In this document: positions 22,770-34,464 of the stretch, one piece after another
Numbering within the stretch: position 1 is the first letter of the stretch
How the letters are laid out: each line of letters opens with the position of its first letter
Assembly (NCBI GenBank): GCA_015680685.1
Contig: MNCI01015740.1
Coordinates: forward strand, 242,622-306,621
Direction of reading: 5' to 3'
DNA: 64,000 nt
Source: Gnetum montanum
Taxonomy: Eukaryota > Streptophyta > Gnetopsida > Gnetales > Gnetaceae
Made by a program: the position numbers and the translations under genes
The notes under the pieces: generated by a model
What the model was told of the DNA's origin: nothing
Database searches by the model: none
The model's input: the letters and a program-made list of their open reading frames with translations, nothing else

Positions 22770-23999
22770 CTATGGCTTTCCTTGTTCTAGAAATTTGAGG
22801 TTCCTTCCATTAAAGAAACTTTTAATCAATCAGTGACCTTGGTGGTTCTGGAATTAGGAAGGATTCAAAGGTTTGTAAAGGGTGTGACTTCAAGGGGACT
22901 TAATACTCTTTTTCCTATTCTTCTTACTTGAGTGCTTGAGTGTTTTTCATGGACTTCTTACCATTTCACACCACCCACTGAAGGAATTCAAAATAATGTC
23001 GTTGCATGGTATGGTTCCCATTTAAAAAAAAAAACACAACAAAAACACAATGAGAATTCAAAGCACATCCCTTCAACATGAATAAGTCATTGCATGGTGN
23101 TAAAAAAAAAAACACAACAAAAACACAATGGGAATTCAAAGCACATCCCTTCAACATGAATAAGTCATTGCATGGTGTAGTTCCTATTCAAAAATAATAA
23201 TGAGAAGTCAAAGCACATCCCTTGGACAAATAAAGGGGCTACAAGCATTGGTTATGGAACTTGAACGACATGCACCTATGCCTGAAAATCCCGTCTAACT
23301 AAGGCCCTCTCTCTCTCACTTTCTACTTCTTTTTTCCTCTCTTTGTGGAATAATGGTTGTTTTGTGGAAGCATTCTTGTGTCTCGAGTGGGTGGATAAGT
23401 CTTAGAGTGGTGATGTGAACTCATTAAAAGCGGATGGTTTTTGTCTAGACTAAGGATGAAACGTCTCAAGTCATTTTAGCCACAAATTCCACAAGGGACT
23501 TCTTATGACCTCAATTTGGAACTCCATTCCACCTTCTCTATCATCCATCCATGCTACTATAACTCACCTCATTGTCAGGTTCTATGTTATGCTCTATGTC
23601 TTAGTCTGATGTGTTGGGATTCTTAAGTGGATTCTTTTGAGTTGGTCCTTAACTTATCATGATCATTAAATTGACTATTGGACCCATGGACTTCTTAGTT
23701 GAGGTTATGCAAGGGCAAAAATGACATGAGCCTACTATGGGGAGGACCCACTTACATAGCTTTTGGCTTGATTAGTTAAGGTTCCTTACCTTTGACATCA
23801 CTGCAATCCTATATTTTGCATTTTCCATTGCGTAAACGACTTAGTACTCCTTAATCTTTCATTTCATTCATCCACTAAATCAAATTTTCTCCATTTTTTA
23901 AATGTATGAGCTTCAACACTCCCTTCTCATGTTTTCATACTATTCTTGGTCTTCTAAGCTTCCATTTGACCCCAATTTCATCCAAAAATTCTTTGTATT
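22770..23999 (+). other. E2 retroelement: 3' non-coding region
   Basis: Aligns by eye with 4360-5200 of E1: shared blocks include GGTGTGACTTCAAGGGGA, AAGCATTGGTTATGG and GGGGAGGACCCAC. No gene. A single N at 23100 is flanked by 77-bp direct copies. No polypurine tract or LTR of the expected type follows, so the element is 3'-truncated. Confidence 0.65.
23023..23177. repeat. 77-bp direct duplication around a single N
   Basis: 23023-23099 and 23101-23177 match with one difference (AATGAG/AATGGG); N at 23100. Same assembly-join pattern as at 19785. Confidence 0.95.
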
Positions 24000-24594
24000 T
24001 AAAAGTTTCACCAAGTCAATGGTGGTCGTTGACTATGTCAACAAGGCCTCGTCGATGTAGCTAACCATGTTGACAAGGCCTCATCGACTAAGCCTTGTCC
24101 ATGCAGTGCTTAGATCCTATATATACTATCGGACACTTAGGAATTTTGTGCAAATTACTCATAACACACAGGGAATTTTTGTAATTTTTTAGAGCCCAAA
24201 ACCTTCCAGAGCTCATAACTTCCCAACCGTTTGTCCAAATCACTCCATTTCTTGATCTTGTGCTTACCAAAGGTAAGATCTTTATCATGGGGGCAACAAA
24301 CCTTAAGGTTTTTGATGAAAATTTGATGAAATTTTTTGGAAATTTTCCTAACTCCCCTAAAGGATTACCAACCTTACCCATACATAAACATCAACTTTTT
24401 CCCAAGTTAACCATTCCAACAACCTCTAGGATGAATTATTCATAATAACACATAAAATAAATGATAATTGGATTAATTAAATCATCCATAATCATAACTT
24501 AGCAAAGTGTAACTATCCTCAAGAGTTAAGGTATCCCAATTTTTTTAAGGTTACACAATGATTGTTGATCCATGATCCTAGTATGACTATAGAT
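24000..24594 (+). other. U3-like motif cluster and possible leader of the ORF-X element
   Basis: Between 24010 and 24110 the CAACAAGGCCTCGTCGATGTAGC motif of the 10687 LTR fragment recurs twice in variant form, followed by TATATATAC near 24118. This may be the rest of a rearranged 5' LTR. From 24130 to 24590 no primer site or domain was found; a 61-residue open frame (24260-24445) has no support as a gene. Confidence 0.35.
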
Positions 24595-27430
24595 GGCACC
24601 CAAACAAAAATGTCCATAAGAAGGAGAACCCGAGAGAAGTGACCCAAAGCTAGAAGGGGCTAGAAAGAATAAGGCCAAGAACTACCAAAGGCAACCCATG
24701 CAACAGGACCTCTTCAGGAGGAGCCCAAAGTGAAATTTGTCTAATAGATTCCAGAGAAAGAAGTGCCAACCAAACAATCACAAAGAGGAAAAGTGCATGG
24801 ACCCATGCCAAGGCTTGAGGTCACGTTGACTCAAGCTTGCCTAGACATAATTTAGTCCCAAGACATTCAAATATCGATTCTTCAAGAGATCAACTTCAGG
24901 CCATTTTTGGAGAAGGCCCTAGAGGATGTGAAGACACAAATGTAGACCTCTCCCATGTGGCCAGTCATCACATCCAATGGGGAATGGTACATGGGAGAGA
25001 CCTATCTCTTTTGGAGTTGTTGAAGGCTAGGGTCCATTGTCAAGATCAAGAATATTCAAGTGTCCTACTCAACAGAAGCCATTGCACAAGCACTTAGGTT
25101 GCCTAACATAGGAACACAACTAGCTGAATTATCTACAAAAGGTAATCCTGAGGCCAAGAGGCAGTGGACCCAATGATGTTATAGGGTGGCTCCTAAAGAA
25201 TATGGTGCACTCACATAGGTGGAGTGGATTTGTTTCAAGATTGTGACCTATTACCTCAATCCAATGGTGAGGCCAAGCAAGGTGACTGCTTTCTCCACCC
25301 AAGCATACACCACTCTAAGTATTTTACCCTTGTTAACCTTCCACAACTATTATACTTGGAGATTGAAAAGTATTTTAAAGAAAATGAACATGGAAGGAAG
25401 ATCCTACCCTTATTGTACCTCATCAGAAAAATTTGCAAAAGGGCAAGCATTATTCGCTACTCTAATGACACTCTTAGGCATGTTCCCTTGGCCTCATGGG
25501 TAGAAATCATGAAGGATAAAATGCCAACGACAACCCAAGAAGAGGAGCTATTGCCACCACCACCCACTCAAGGAACAACGATGAAGGCCCATGCAACCAT
25601 TGAATGTCTATGAAAAATCAAAGAACAACTCTTGAGAAAATAAGAGCAACAAGTAGGAACAAGTGGATCAAATCCATCTATGTATTGGCTAGCGATGATT
25701 CATCTTAACAAGGTGGCCCAAATAGTTAGCCAAATGGAGAGATGTGGTTCCATTTTTACTGCCCAAAGAACGCAGCTACCTTCAAGGTCAGATCCCAATG
25801 CTTGAGAAGTGATGGCATAATGAACAACACATCATTTATTCCTAGAAATCTCTGGGAATGCTACCACTTTCTCAGTGAGGTTGGAGGAAGGTGAAGAGGC
25901 AACTATCTTGGCGATGCAGCACCAAGGGTCGGAGATAGCGGTAGAAGTGGTAGCTGACCATGTAGTTGAAGCATTAAATGCACTTGCCATGTCTATACTA
26001 GACATATCTACACTTTAAAACATGCAAACATATGTAGGCACAGTCAACAAGAAGTTAGATGCAGCTCAACATGAAAAATTGTTGGAACAATTGGTAGGAA
26101 CTAGGCAACTAACTTCAAACATCTTTGATCTTCCAAAGAACATCACCACAACCTGGTCGAAGCTGTTGAATGTAAGGGGCAAATGTATTATTTTGGAGGG
26201 GCAACTAGAAATTTTCCAAAAGCAAAATCAATGCTTAGCTGCAGAGGTTGTCAAACTTCATGCCTAACTTGTAGAATAAGCAATCCTTAGCCTAGTAATG
26301 ACAAGAGATGAAGCTATCAAACAACTTCAAGAACAATGTTAGAAGGCTAAGGAGGAGTTAGTGATGGCCATCTTTAAATAGTCTATGGTAGAAGCTGAAA
26401 CACACTCAATCAAAAAGGACTTGAATTAGATGCACCAAGAGAATGAAGCATTAACCACACAAAATTATCACCTATAAAATGTTGATACTCAAAGAGATCA
26501 AATGCAAGAATTCAGTCATCAACAACAAGAGCAACTTGCCAATGTAAATACTAAACTAAGGAAATTGGCCATGGAGAACTGTAATCTGTCAATGGAGGAG
26601 GTATGCACCTTGTGATAAAATTCTACCATTAAGATCATCGCCTAGAAGAATGAAGCTCTCGAATTTGAAAAAGTGAAAAATCACTATAGGGACCATGTCG
26701 GTTTGTAAAAATAAGTAAAAGAAAAAAAATCTAGATGGCAAAGGTGAAAATGAATGAAGCCCTCCAACAACTCCATCAAGGAAAAGAGATGTGGAAGCCC
26801 ATCCTTGATGGAATTGACATTTACAACAAAACAAAGATCCACTTAAAGGAGTTGCAAATCGAGGAGATGACAGAATACATGGAGTTGGCCAATCTTTGTT
26901 ATGCAAACTTGGCAATGCTAACTACCAGATGGTTGCGATTAGAATTAGAAAAACAAGTGGCTAGCTCATATTTGCTATACAATGCTGATTTCAAACACCA
27001 TAAGGACACCAAGCAAAAGCTTGAGATTACTAACACTAAACTTGAAGTTTTCAAAGGATGATTTAGAGATCAACGATCTATCACTAAGAACCTAGCCAAA
27101 TGGATGAATGACTACCAAGAGCTGAAGAACATAGTGAAAGCATTTGACATTGAATGCAAATAGTTTGCTAACTAGTTTGTCAATGCCAAGGAGTTATTTT
27201 CAACAATCCTATGTCCTTGGGATGTGCCCGTTTCAACCCACATTGGGGAAGCTACATGTATGGTGCATGATCCTAGGAGTAAGGAGGAGAAAATGAAAGC
27301 ACTACTAGATGCTTTCTGCCTCTTGGCTAAAGTCGTAGAAATAGTAGAACAACCATAACCACCTCAACCACCACTAGTGTGTGAAGTCACTGAAGGTTCC
27401 TCAGAGCCTCAAGAACCACCACCACCTAGG
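24595..27430 (+). pseudogene. ORF-X of a gag-pol-less LTR element (long, broken reading frame)
   Basis: Protein-like sequence in shifting frames, not gag or pol. From an ATG at 24595 it is Lys/Gln-rich. At about 25040-25110 a segment NIQVSYSTEAIAQALRLPN resembles the core of the plant transposon-associated domain often found in LTR elements (Transposase_32-like); this match is from memory and tentative. At 25500-25600 it is proline-rich (LLPPPPTQ). From about 26020 to 27060 it is Glu/Gln/Leu/Lys-rich with heptad-like spacing, suggesting a coiled coil. The C-terminal motif (about 27222-27310) reads STHIGEATCMVHDP..KEEKMKALLDAF, then PQEPPPP. Many stops interrupt it. The same tail is at 45960-46497, 57415-57840 and, in part, 61600-61730 (all -). 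It lies directly upstream of the polypurine tract of the LTR at 27697. Confidence 0.6.
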
Positions 27431-27683
27431 ACTATTTGATCTTCTCCAACAAGCTTCACACCATTAAGGAACATGTTGTCCAATTTTTTTATTTTTTATT
27501 TTTTGAAGAGTTGAATGATGGTGTTCAATTTTTTGTCCTGAACAGCTTCATTTTTTGTAACGTGTTGATCCATACACTCCATTTTTTGTTAATTTAGTTA
27601 ATTTGTTTTGTGTAAAGAAAAGTCAGTCAATAATCTCATACCTTCCCAATTTTGTAACAGAACTCAAGGATGAGTTTTCATTC

Positions 27684-27696
27684 AATTGTGGGGGTA
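27684..27696 (+). promoter_or_regulatory. Polypurine tract of the ORF-X element
   Basis: AATTGTGGGGGTA directly before TGATGAG. The upstream GGATGAGTTTTCATTCAAT is shared with E1 (5917-5940), showing that both element types use the same 3' priming sequence. Confidence 0.85.
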
Positions 27697-28617
27697 TGAT
27701 GAGTCACATTAAGTTGGCTACATTGACAAATCATAATCAACATAGCCTTGTCGATTGGGCCTCATTAATGAGGCCTAGTTGAAGCATCTTACCATCCGTC
27801 AATGAGGCCCCATTGATGTACTGTCAATTTTCTTGATTTTTGGCTATAAATATGTGCTTGTATCCACATTTATGGATAAGTAGATTGTAGTTGCAATGAA
27901 GCTCTTACATTTTTTCCATTTGAAAGTTAGAATTTTTCACCCAAGTGCCCATAGTAGGAGTCATTAAGTATACAAATCTTAATTCGAGCATTGTTGTACC
28001 TGAGCATGATAGTGTGTGCAGCAATAAAGATGAGCTTTTTGATAAACCTTGTAGCACTTTGGATGGATTAGCTATTTTATTTATGCATTTACTATTTCCA
28101 ATTATTTGTTAAATGTTTTCACTTAATTATTAAATATTTCCCAGTTATTACATTAATGAGACAATTAAGTGAGATAGATTATAAACATAAGTACAACTTT
28201 TTCGAGCGTAACACATATTCGCTTGGTAATCCTAGCAACGTTATTGCTTAGTACGCCCAGTAGTGTAGCGCTTGGTTACCTAGCAATGAATACGTGGATT
28301 TAGGACATGTACAGAAAGTGGGAACAAATACTTATGTTAGTTTAGTTAATTAGTTAATCAAATCCCTTTTTGTCTACAATTCAAGCACCCAACTATAAAA
28401 CATAAAAATGATAAAAATCAAATGCCTCAGTTACACATAACCATCCCAATGAATGTCAAAAGTGTAATTGGGAAGACAATGATTAACCTTAAGCCTAGAT
28501 TCACTTCCTAAAGGGCTAGTGCACTAGAAACAATAAAGTCCATAGAATTCAACCAGATCATGCATGAACACTTTGTGATTCATATGGTTGGATGTAGGGG
28601 TACCTCGCTGCTCATCA
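27697..28617 (+). repeat. 3' LTR of the ORF-X element and right end of the nested block (921 bp)
   Basis: TGATGAGTCACATTAAGTTG at the start and CTCATCA at the end. TATAAATA at 27845-27852; GCCCATAGTAGGAGTCATTAA at the R region (27950-27970); CAATAAAGATGAGC downstream. After it, 28618-28622 is ATATT, identical to 10682-10686 before the LTR fragment at 10687. The pair of ATATT copies brackets 17,931 bp and shows that the outermost insertion was one element placed in a chromovirus integrase gene. Confidence 0.93.
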
Positions 28618-29134
28618 ATATTCAAGACCAATGAAGGAAAGAGAAAAATTAAATTCCAAGTTGAAGATTATGTGTGGATTTATTTGAGCAAAGAAAGACA
28701 TAAGAGTATAAATTTGTACAAGCCAAAGTCAAGAAGAATTGGTCTGTTTAGAATTAGGAACAAGATCAATTGTAATGCTTATGAGATTGATTCAGCTCAA
28801 GATTTTTCTATTTCTTATGTTTTTAATGTTTTAAATTCGAGTCCACATCATAGCAATGTTCTTGCATTAGACTTAGAGGATAGTGTTGAAGTCCTCAAAG
28901 ATGCAATTAAAGATCAAACTCCATTCAAGTCATCAAGGAAGCTAATAGTGTAGTAAGTAAGAGAGGCAAGGCGCACAAGAGGCAAGAAGATGCATAAGTA
29001 CTTGATGTGTTGGAATGATGATAAATCTAAGAATGCCATATGGATCATGAAAATGATGTAGGTTTATGGGGGCTTAATGCTATCTTAAGTGGATTTCCCA
29101 AATGAGACAAGTATCTTTTAAAGTTTGAGGGAGA
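28618..29134 (+). pseudogene. Chromovirus integrase C-terminus with chromodomain (right half), then polypurine tract
   Basis: The frame 28588-28953 (chromoviral from 28618) carries FQVEDYVWIYLSKERHKS, the YKPKSRRIGLFRI block (GPF-like module) and FSISYVFNVLNSSP, the standard C-terminal integrase segment of chromoviruses. After a stop near 28951, KKMHKYLMCWNDDKSKNAIW (about 28988-29045) resembles a chromodomain, in which aromatic residues normally bind modified histone H3; here the pattern is degenerate. A purine-rich AAGTTTGAGGGAGA ends at the LTR. The left half of the same gene is at 10560-10686. Confidence 0.82.
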
Positions 29135-29590
29135 TGATGAAGACATCAATCCATCTTCTTGAGATGATTTCTATTCTTAATATGTCCTAGGAGTTATAGG
29201 AGCTATGTGTTATGTTTCGGTGTTAGTTTAGAGTCATTTGAGTATTTTTTTTTTTTTAATGGTTGAGGAGGCAACTATAAGTTTACTATGAGTCATAGTC
29301 AACAGTAATTTGCAATTGTGGGTAGCTATAAGTCATAGTCTATTGTAGTTTATGGAAAATGCTAAAATTCATTATTTTTAAGGTTTAATAACAAGTTGTA
29401 GACCCTTGTAAGTTATACTGAGGTTGCAATGCAAAATTATGAGCTACAAATTATCACAATTAGCAATTAGTAGAGAAACAAAGGTAAAAAATATTAAGGA
29501 TTTACCAAGGTGACAAGATGCAATTTGTAGTTTATTCATATTCTTGTAATAAACCATATGAAATTTGACAAGAAATTTGCCATTTTCTTT
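29135..29590 (+). repeat. Chromovirus 3' LTR (truncated copy)
   Basis: Begins TGATGAAGACATCAATCC and aligns with the first part of the LTR at 9300-10047. Similarity ends around 29590 near CCATTTTC, after which LINE-like AT-rich sequence begins. The TG...TTGCATCA end of the 5' copy is not found. Confidence 0.75.
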
Positions 29591-30020
29591 TTAAGAAATT
29601 TGTTTTGCAACATTCTAATAATACTTGTTGTTCATCTTCTATTACTTGTATTAAACACAATTTGCATATTCTTTCATACTCCATATTTTTTCATCTTCCA
29701 ATTTTAACTCAAAGATGGTGTTATCTCATTCTTACTCTATTAATTAGTGCTCTTATGGATAATAGAATTGCTATATTTAGATATTTTTCTTCATCATGTT
29801 TTCTATCTCTAATGTTTGTCAATAAAACTAAAGTGTTTTTTAAATATTTATGCCTCATTTTACCATCTCTCTAAAATTTTCTTCTTAACAAGCTTTGCTT
29901 TGAATTTTATTATTATATTAATATTTTCAATACCTCAATTTTGTAGCTACAATTTTCTTTCATAGCATCATCCTTGTTACCGAGATTTTCGAATGATCTC
30001 TCTTCAAATCTTATTATTAC
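29591..30020 (-). pseudogene. Possible LINE 3' fragment
   Basis: Minus-strand reading gives RICKLCLIQVIEDEQQVLLE (about 29620-29680), which resembles the Cys/EDE..HFLL.C pattern near the C-terminus of some LINE proteins. The rest is too AT-rich and broken to confirm. It interrupts the chromovirus LTR. The plus-strand 89-residue open frame here is probably a shadow. Confidence 0.35.
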
Positions 30021-31690
30021 TTTTATTATTTAAATAGAATGTTAAAAAACAATAAATTAGATTAGCTTCCAATAGCAACAATTAAGCTTCTAATAAAAGT
30101 ATTGCATATGGAACTTGGGCCTTCACCTTAAATTCATCCAACAAGAACAATTTCTAAAGTTTTTAAAACCCAAGACCCACACCACATCTATAAGCATTAT
30201 AGGTTGTACTATTATTTGGAAAAGGTATTTTTGAATTGTCTAGGTCCAAATATTGCTCTTGCTACATTTATTCTTCATTATATATAAAACCTTTCTACCG
30301 TTTGTAACTGACTATGTACGTAAGTAAAAATTTAATTCAATTTCATAAATATCTAACATTTTCTAATAAATACAAATTCATACAAATGCAAAAACATGTT
30401 ATAATGTTGTACACTTCTTTCTCTATTTTTAAATTTACTATAGCCTTTACAAAAATTCAATTTATTGTCTTTTACCATTATCAATTTTAGTTTACATTTT
30501 ACATTTGAAGGGTAATATTTGGCTAACAAAGTTTTTTAGTTTAATTTGTTCAAAAACCTTATAATTGTTTTAATAGTTGTAAAAGGCATTGAAGCCTTTA
30601 ATTTCCAAGGTTAATTGATGTTTAAAATGATTGTTCATAATGTGATCATGCATTTGAGTAATTTTGATTATGCTACCTTTATTTAGTGCTTTGCTACATT
30701 ATGTGTTTATACTAGCAAGTCTTTGAATATTGGATATTTACTTTGTAGAAGCTTGATGTAGCCTAGGAAGAAATTCAAATTCATAAAAGTTAGAGTTTAA
30801 AGGACATGTATGAAATTTGCAAATGTTTAGGAGAAAAGAATAGATAATTGAATTTACTTATTCTACACTTAATGTAACAATGTCTTCATAATTACATTTA
30901 GTTAATTATATTAGTTGATAACATTCTTTGCCTACCTTAATGTTTAGGACATATAGATGGAACAAAGACACTCATAATAATTATTTGATAGCATCACAAA
31001 GTAGTTGAGACAAAGCCACTATTAGAAATTTATATATTTTTCCATTTTAGTATAATTAATACTCAAACCTTTTTTATTGGGATAAGGCTAGGATGATGAT
31101 ATTACTTAATTTATACTTTTTATTGTTTGTGTATATAAATAGAATAAAGGCCCTATAATGATGAAGAAATATCATTAAGTAGTGGGATAAAGGTACTAGT
31201 AAAATAATAAAGGCACCATGATGATGATGATATTTAGTATCACAAAGTAGATGGATAAGTATGATGATGATGGTATTATATGTATAAGCATGATGAATCA
31301 ATGATGATGATATTATTTAGTATCCCAAAGTAGATAGATTAGATAAATATTTTTTCCTATGCAACAACATCACAAGTGCAAAGGTTGCTCCAGCTCTTTC
31401 CTATGCAACATTGACATCATAAAGCAGATGGATAGACTTGGTGATAAGGATAGTGATAAGGATATTATTTAGGATACTACATGGATTGGATAAATATATT
31501 TTTGTAAACAACATTGCAAGTACAAAAGGGTGCTCTCACACTAGATTTTAGGCTTTGAATTGAGCACCTTCAAACACCAATTAATGATCAATTCAAAAAT
31601 TTACCCTTAAAACAATTATTGCATCTATTTACAAGTTAGAAAACATTACTCAACTACCAAATTAACACCTCATTATTTGATGCCGACTAT
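30021..31690. repeat. AT-rich intergenic DNA with decayed GAT-rich repeats
   Basis: No gene supported. From about 30950 to 31500 a loose repeat of roughly 75-90 bp recurs, built from ATCACAAAGTAGATGGATAA plus runs of GAT (31219-31231, 31261-31272, 31300-31312) and ATTTAGTATC. Elsewhere nothing recognisable. Confidence 0.5.
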
Positions 31691-31691
31691 T

Positions 31692-32135
31692 TTACACCAT
31701 TGTAACGTCTATTTCCATATAAAATAACAAAAGTTTTACACCTTGTAACTACCTTCACATAAAATAATGAACATTTTACACCTTGTAACAACCAACCAAC
31801 GTTTTCCACTTGTAACAACCTCCATGTTTTACCCCTTGTAATAGCAAGCAAACAAACAAATTACACCTTGTAATTATAACTACCTCCATATAAAATAAGG
31901 AATGTTTTACACCTTGTAACACCAACCAAGCAAACCAATGTTTACACATTGTAACTACTTCCATATAAAATAAAGAACGTTTTACACCTTGTAACTACCT
32001 CCAAGGAAAGTTTAAAACATTGCAACTACCTCCACATAAAATAACGAACATTTTACATGTAGTAACAGGGAACGTTTTACACATTGTAATTACCTCCATG
32101 TAAAATAATGAACGTCTTACACCTTGTAACAGCGA
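31692..32135. repeat. Minisatellite, about 37-bp unit, roughly 12 degenerate copies
   Basis: Repeated blocks CATAAAATAA, GAACGTTTTACA and CACCTTGTAACTACCTCCA in order, with insertions and deletions between copies. It ends about 550 bp upstream of the PNGase A-like start codon. Open frames on the minus strand here (31776-31964) simply reflect the repeat. Confidence 0.88.
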
Positions 32136-32210
32136 ATTGTGTTCAGTAGTGACGCAGATTCAATAATTGCTACGTACTGTTGCATTCATCTCAGCCATGT
32201 TCTTGGACAT

Positions 32211-32354
32211 CTACTTCAATGAGACGTGCTGTATCTGACTATCTCAGACTGTCATTTACGTTTCCAAAAGAGTACTGTGAAATCTACGTCAATGAGACGT
32301 GCTTTATTTGATTCTCTCAAATACTGTGATTCACCTTTTCTAAAAACTTACTGT
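32211..32354 (+). repeat. 72-bp direct tandem duplication upstream of PNGase A-like gene
   Basis: Copy one starts CTACTTCAATGAGACGTGCT (32211) and copy two CTACGTCAATGAGACGTGCT (32283). Both continue with a T-rich TCTGA/TTTGA..CTCTCA segment and end near TACTGTGA. It lies 330-470 bp upstream of the start codon, in the likely promoter or 5' leader. Confidence 0.85.
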
Positions 32355-32682
32355 GATTTATTTGAAAACATCTTCTCTCTCAAGAAGTGTGAATTCAAGA
32401 TTCTGGATTTTTCTGTCTTGCACAACCCTTAAGGTATATTATTGCCGTGACAGCTGGGATTAACTTCTGGATAGAAGTAAGATGATGATTCCTAATCTTG
32501 GATTTTTGGTCTGCCACTGGACGCTTGTTTGGTGAGATTCCGATATGGGAAGTGAAAGTTGGATCTTTCCTTTTTGAAATAGCCATCTCTAAAATGGTAT
32601 TAAGTTTGCTGTTGCTGGGTATCCTTTCCTAGCCCTAGAAAACACTAGCGCACTCTTACATTTCACAAGCCTTCTGTGCAAT

Positions 32683-34464
32683 ATGGGGGATCTATGGAGT
32701 TCTGCAATTCTTGTGATGTTGCTACTGTTGCTAGTTCAGTCAAATGCCATTGTCAATCTGGGCCAACAGAAGCAGCTGATCAACTCCTTGGATCTCGAAG
32801 AGGTGAATCCAAATGCTGCAGAATCTCTTCGAGAATCGCAGAACGAGCCAATGGTGTTTTTTGAGGTAAAAAAGCCCATTGATCTTCCCCATGAAAGGCC
32901 CTGTGCCATTGTCAGTGTTCTGCAACATGATTTTGGGTATACATATGGGCAGCCTCCAGTTGTAGCTGCATATGAACCCCCATCACAGTGCGGGAGTCCA
33001 TGGAAAAAGATAATCATGGAGTGGAAGGCCACCTGCAAAGGCAGACAGTATGACAGAATTGCAGGGGTCTGGCTTGGAGGAGCTGAAATCCTCAGAACCT
33101 GCACTGCAGAACCCACAAAATCTGGCATTGAATGGACCATTCTCAAGGATGTTACCAAGTACCATTCTCTGTTGCAGAAACCCCAGAAGCTGGAAGTGCA
33201 GCTCAATAATCTGGTCGATAAGACCTATACTGGGGTGTATCATGTGAATATTTCATTCAAGTTCTATGAGGCGAAAAAGATTCTGGATTCAGAGTTTTCT
33301 TCTTCAGCAAATGTGTTTGGTAAATTAGGATTTCCTGCCGATCTCATCCAACCTATATCCCTGCCTGTAACACAGCAAGGGGGAGCATGGTTCCAGATTC
33401 AAAACTCATCTGATACTGTGCAGGTCCCTTTCAGGGTGCCAAGCAATGCTTACAGAGCAGTGTTGGAGGTTTTTGTGTCTTTTCATCAGCATGATGAATT
33501 CTGGTATACAAATCCCCCAAATGAGTTTCTAGAGGCTAACAAGCTTACTGGTTTAGCAGGCAATGGCCCATTCAGAGAGGTTTTGGTGGCCATTGATGGG
33601 GATCCTGTTGGTGCGGTTTGGCCATTTCCTGTGATTTATACTGGGGGCATTAACCCTTTGTTCTGGAGGCCTGTGTCTGGCATTGGGTCATTTGATCTGC
33701 CAAGTTATGACATTGAATTGACTCCATTTCTGGGCAGATTGTTGGATGGTAAGGATCATGTTTTCAGTTTCAATGTCACAAATGGTTTGGATATTTGGTT
33801 TGTGGATGCAAATTTGCACATTTGGATTGATGATGAAGAGTCTATTAAGGGAGATTTAACCAGTTATGAATCTTCATCTTTGTCTTTTTCCACTGATTAT
33901 AATTTCAAAGGGTTGAATGGGTCCTTCAAGACCACCGCATTTAGGAAAATTTCATCATCTGGATGGGTGGAATCATCCCATGGGAAGCTCATCACTCATG
34001 CATCAACAGAGCTAAATTTCAGCAACAACATGGAGTTTAAGGATAATGCCGATACTCAAACAGTGAGGCAAAAGATAGTGAGCTATAGCAAGGTCATTGT
34101 TGAGACTTCAAAAGGAGTGGTTTCATCTACTAAGGTTAATACTATTTTCCCTTTGTATGTATATTCTTATGAAGTTGACGAAGGCAACGGTACATATCTA
34201 CAGATTGCAAATGTTTCAAATGCTATTGACAAAGATGTTTCTGTCATAGCTCGGAAGCACAGTTCCTTCAGTTCCCTGAATAATACTCAGAACGCACAGG
34301 GATACATCTTGGTTAAGAATAATCTGGTCAGTAGCGGCCTAGGAAGCACACAACAATTCTATGATTATCACAGCACACAAGGTTGCTATTCTCGTACAGT
34401 ATCTGTTAGCAACTACACATTTATTTCTGATTCCACAGATACATCATGTGGGTTCACTGGCTAA
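32683..34464 (+). CDS. Peptide-N4-(N-acetyl-beta-glucosaminyl)asparagine amidase A-like protein
   Basis: Plant PNGase A family: removes N-linked glycans from glycopeptides by cleaving the Asn-glycan amide bond, acting in the secretory pathway, vacuole or cell wall. The single exon encodes 593 residues, as usual for this family. Residues about 8-23 (ILVMLLLLLVQSNAIV) form a signal peptide. Then come family blocks: the LQHDFGYTYGQPP stretch (80-92), CKGRQYDRIAGVWLGGAEIL (118-137), CTAEP (140-144), VTKYHSLL (157-164), DKTYTGVYHVNI (179-190), then VSFHQHDEFWY, GNGPFREVLVAIDGDPVGAV, WPFPVIYTGGINPLFWRP and the GSFDLPSYDIELTPFLG region. Several N-x-S/T sequons support secretion. The ATG at 32683 is chosen because it precedes the signal peptide. 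No frameshift or stop is seen, so it is probably functional. Enzyme activity itself is inferred from the family. Confidence 0.95.
   Translation: MGDLWSSAILVMLLLLLVQSNAIVNLGQQKQLINSLDLEEVNPNAAESLRESQNEPMVFFEVKKPIDLPHERPCAIVSVLQHDFGYTYGQPPVVAAYEPPSQCGSPWKKIIMEWKATCKGRQYDRIAGVWLGGAEILRTCTAEPTKSGIEWTILKDVTKYHSLLQKPQKLEVQLNNLVDKTYTGVYHVNISFKFYEAKKILDSEFSSSANVFGKLGFPADLIQPISLPVTQQGGAWFQIQNSSDTVQVPFRVPSNAYRAVLEVFVSFHQHDEFWYTNPPNEFLEANKLTGLAGNGPFREVLVAIDGDPVGAVWPFPVIYTGGINPLFWRPVSGIGSFDLPSYDIELTPFLGRLLDGKDHVFSFNVTNGLDIWFVDANLHIWIDDEESIKGDLTSYESSSLSFSTDYNFKGLNGSFKTTAFRKISSSGWVESSHGKLITHASTELNFSNNMEFKDNADTQTVRQKIVSYSKVIVETSKGVVSSTKVNTIFPLYVYSYEVDEGNGTYLQIANVSNAIDKDVSVIARKHSSFSSLNNTQNAQGYILVKNNLVSSGLGSTQQFYDYHSTQGCYSRTVSVSNYTFISDSTDTSCGFTG

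Noticed and set aside
29605-29874. 89-residue plus-strand open frame
   Set aside because: Better explained as the antisense of a LINE-like C-terminal fragment; composition is dominated by Leu/Ser/Ile from AT-rich DNA.
31692-32135. Possible CRISPR-like array
   Set aside because: The repeats are degenerate, without unique spacers of constant length, and the context is a plant nuclear genome; it is a minisatellite.
32736-33206. 156-residue minus-strand open frame
   Set aside because: Antisense shadow of the PNGase A-like coding sequence, which is clearly the real gene by motif content.
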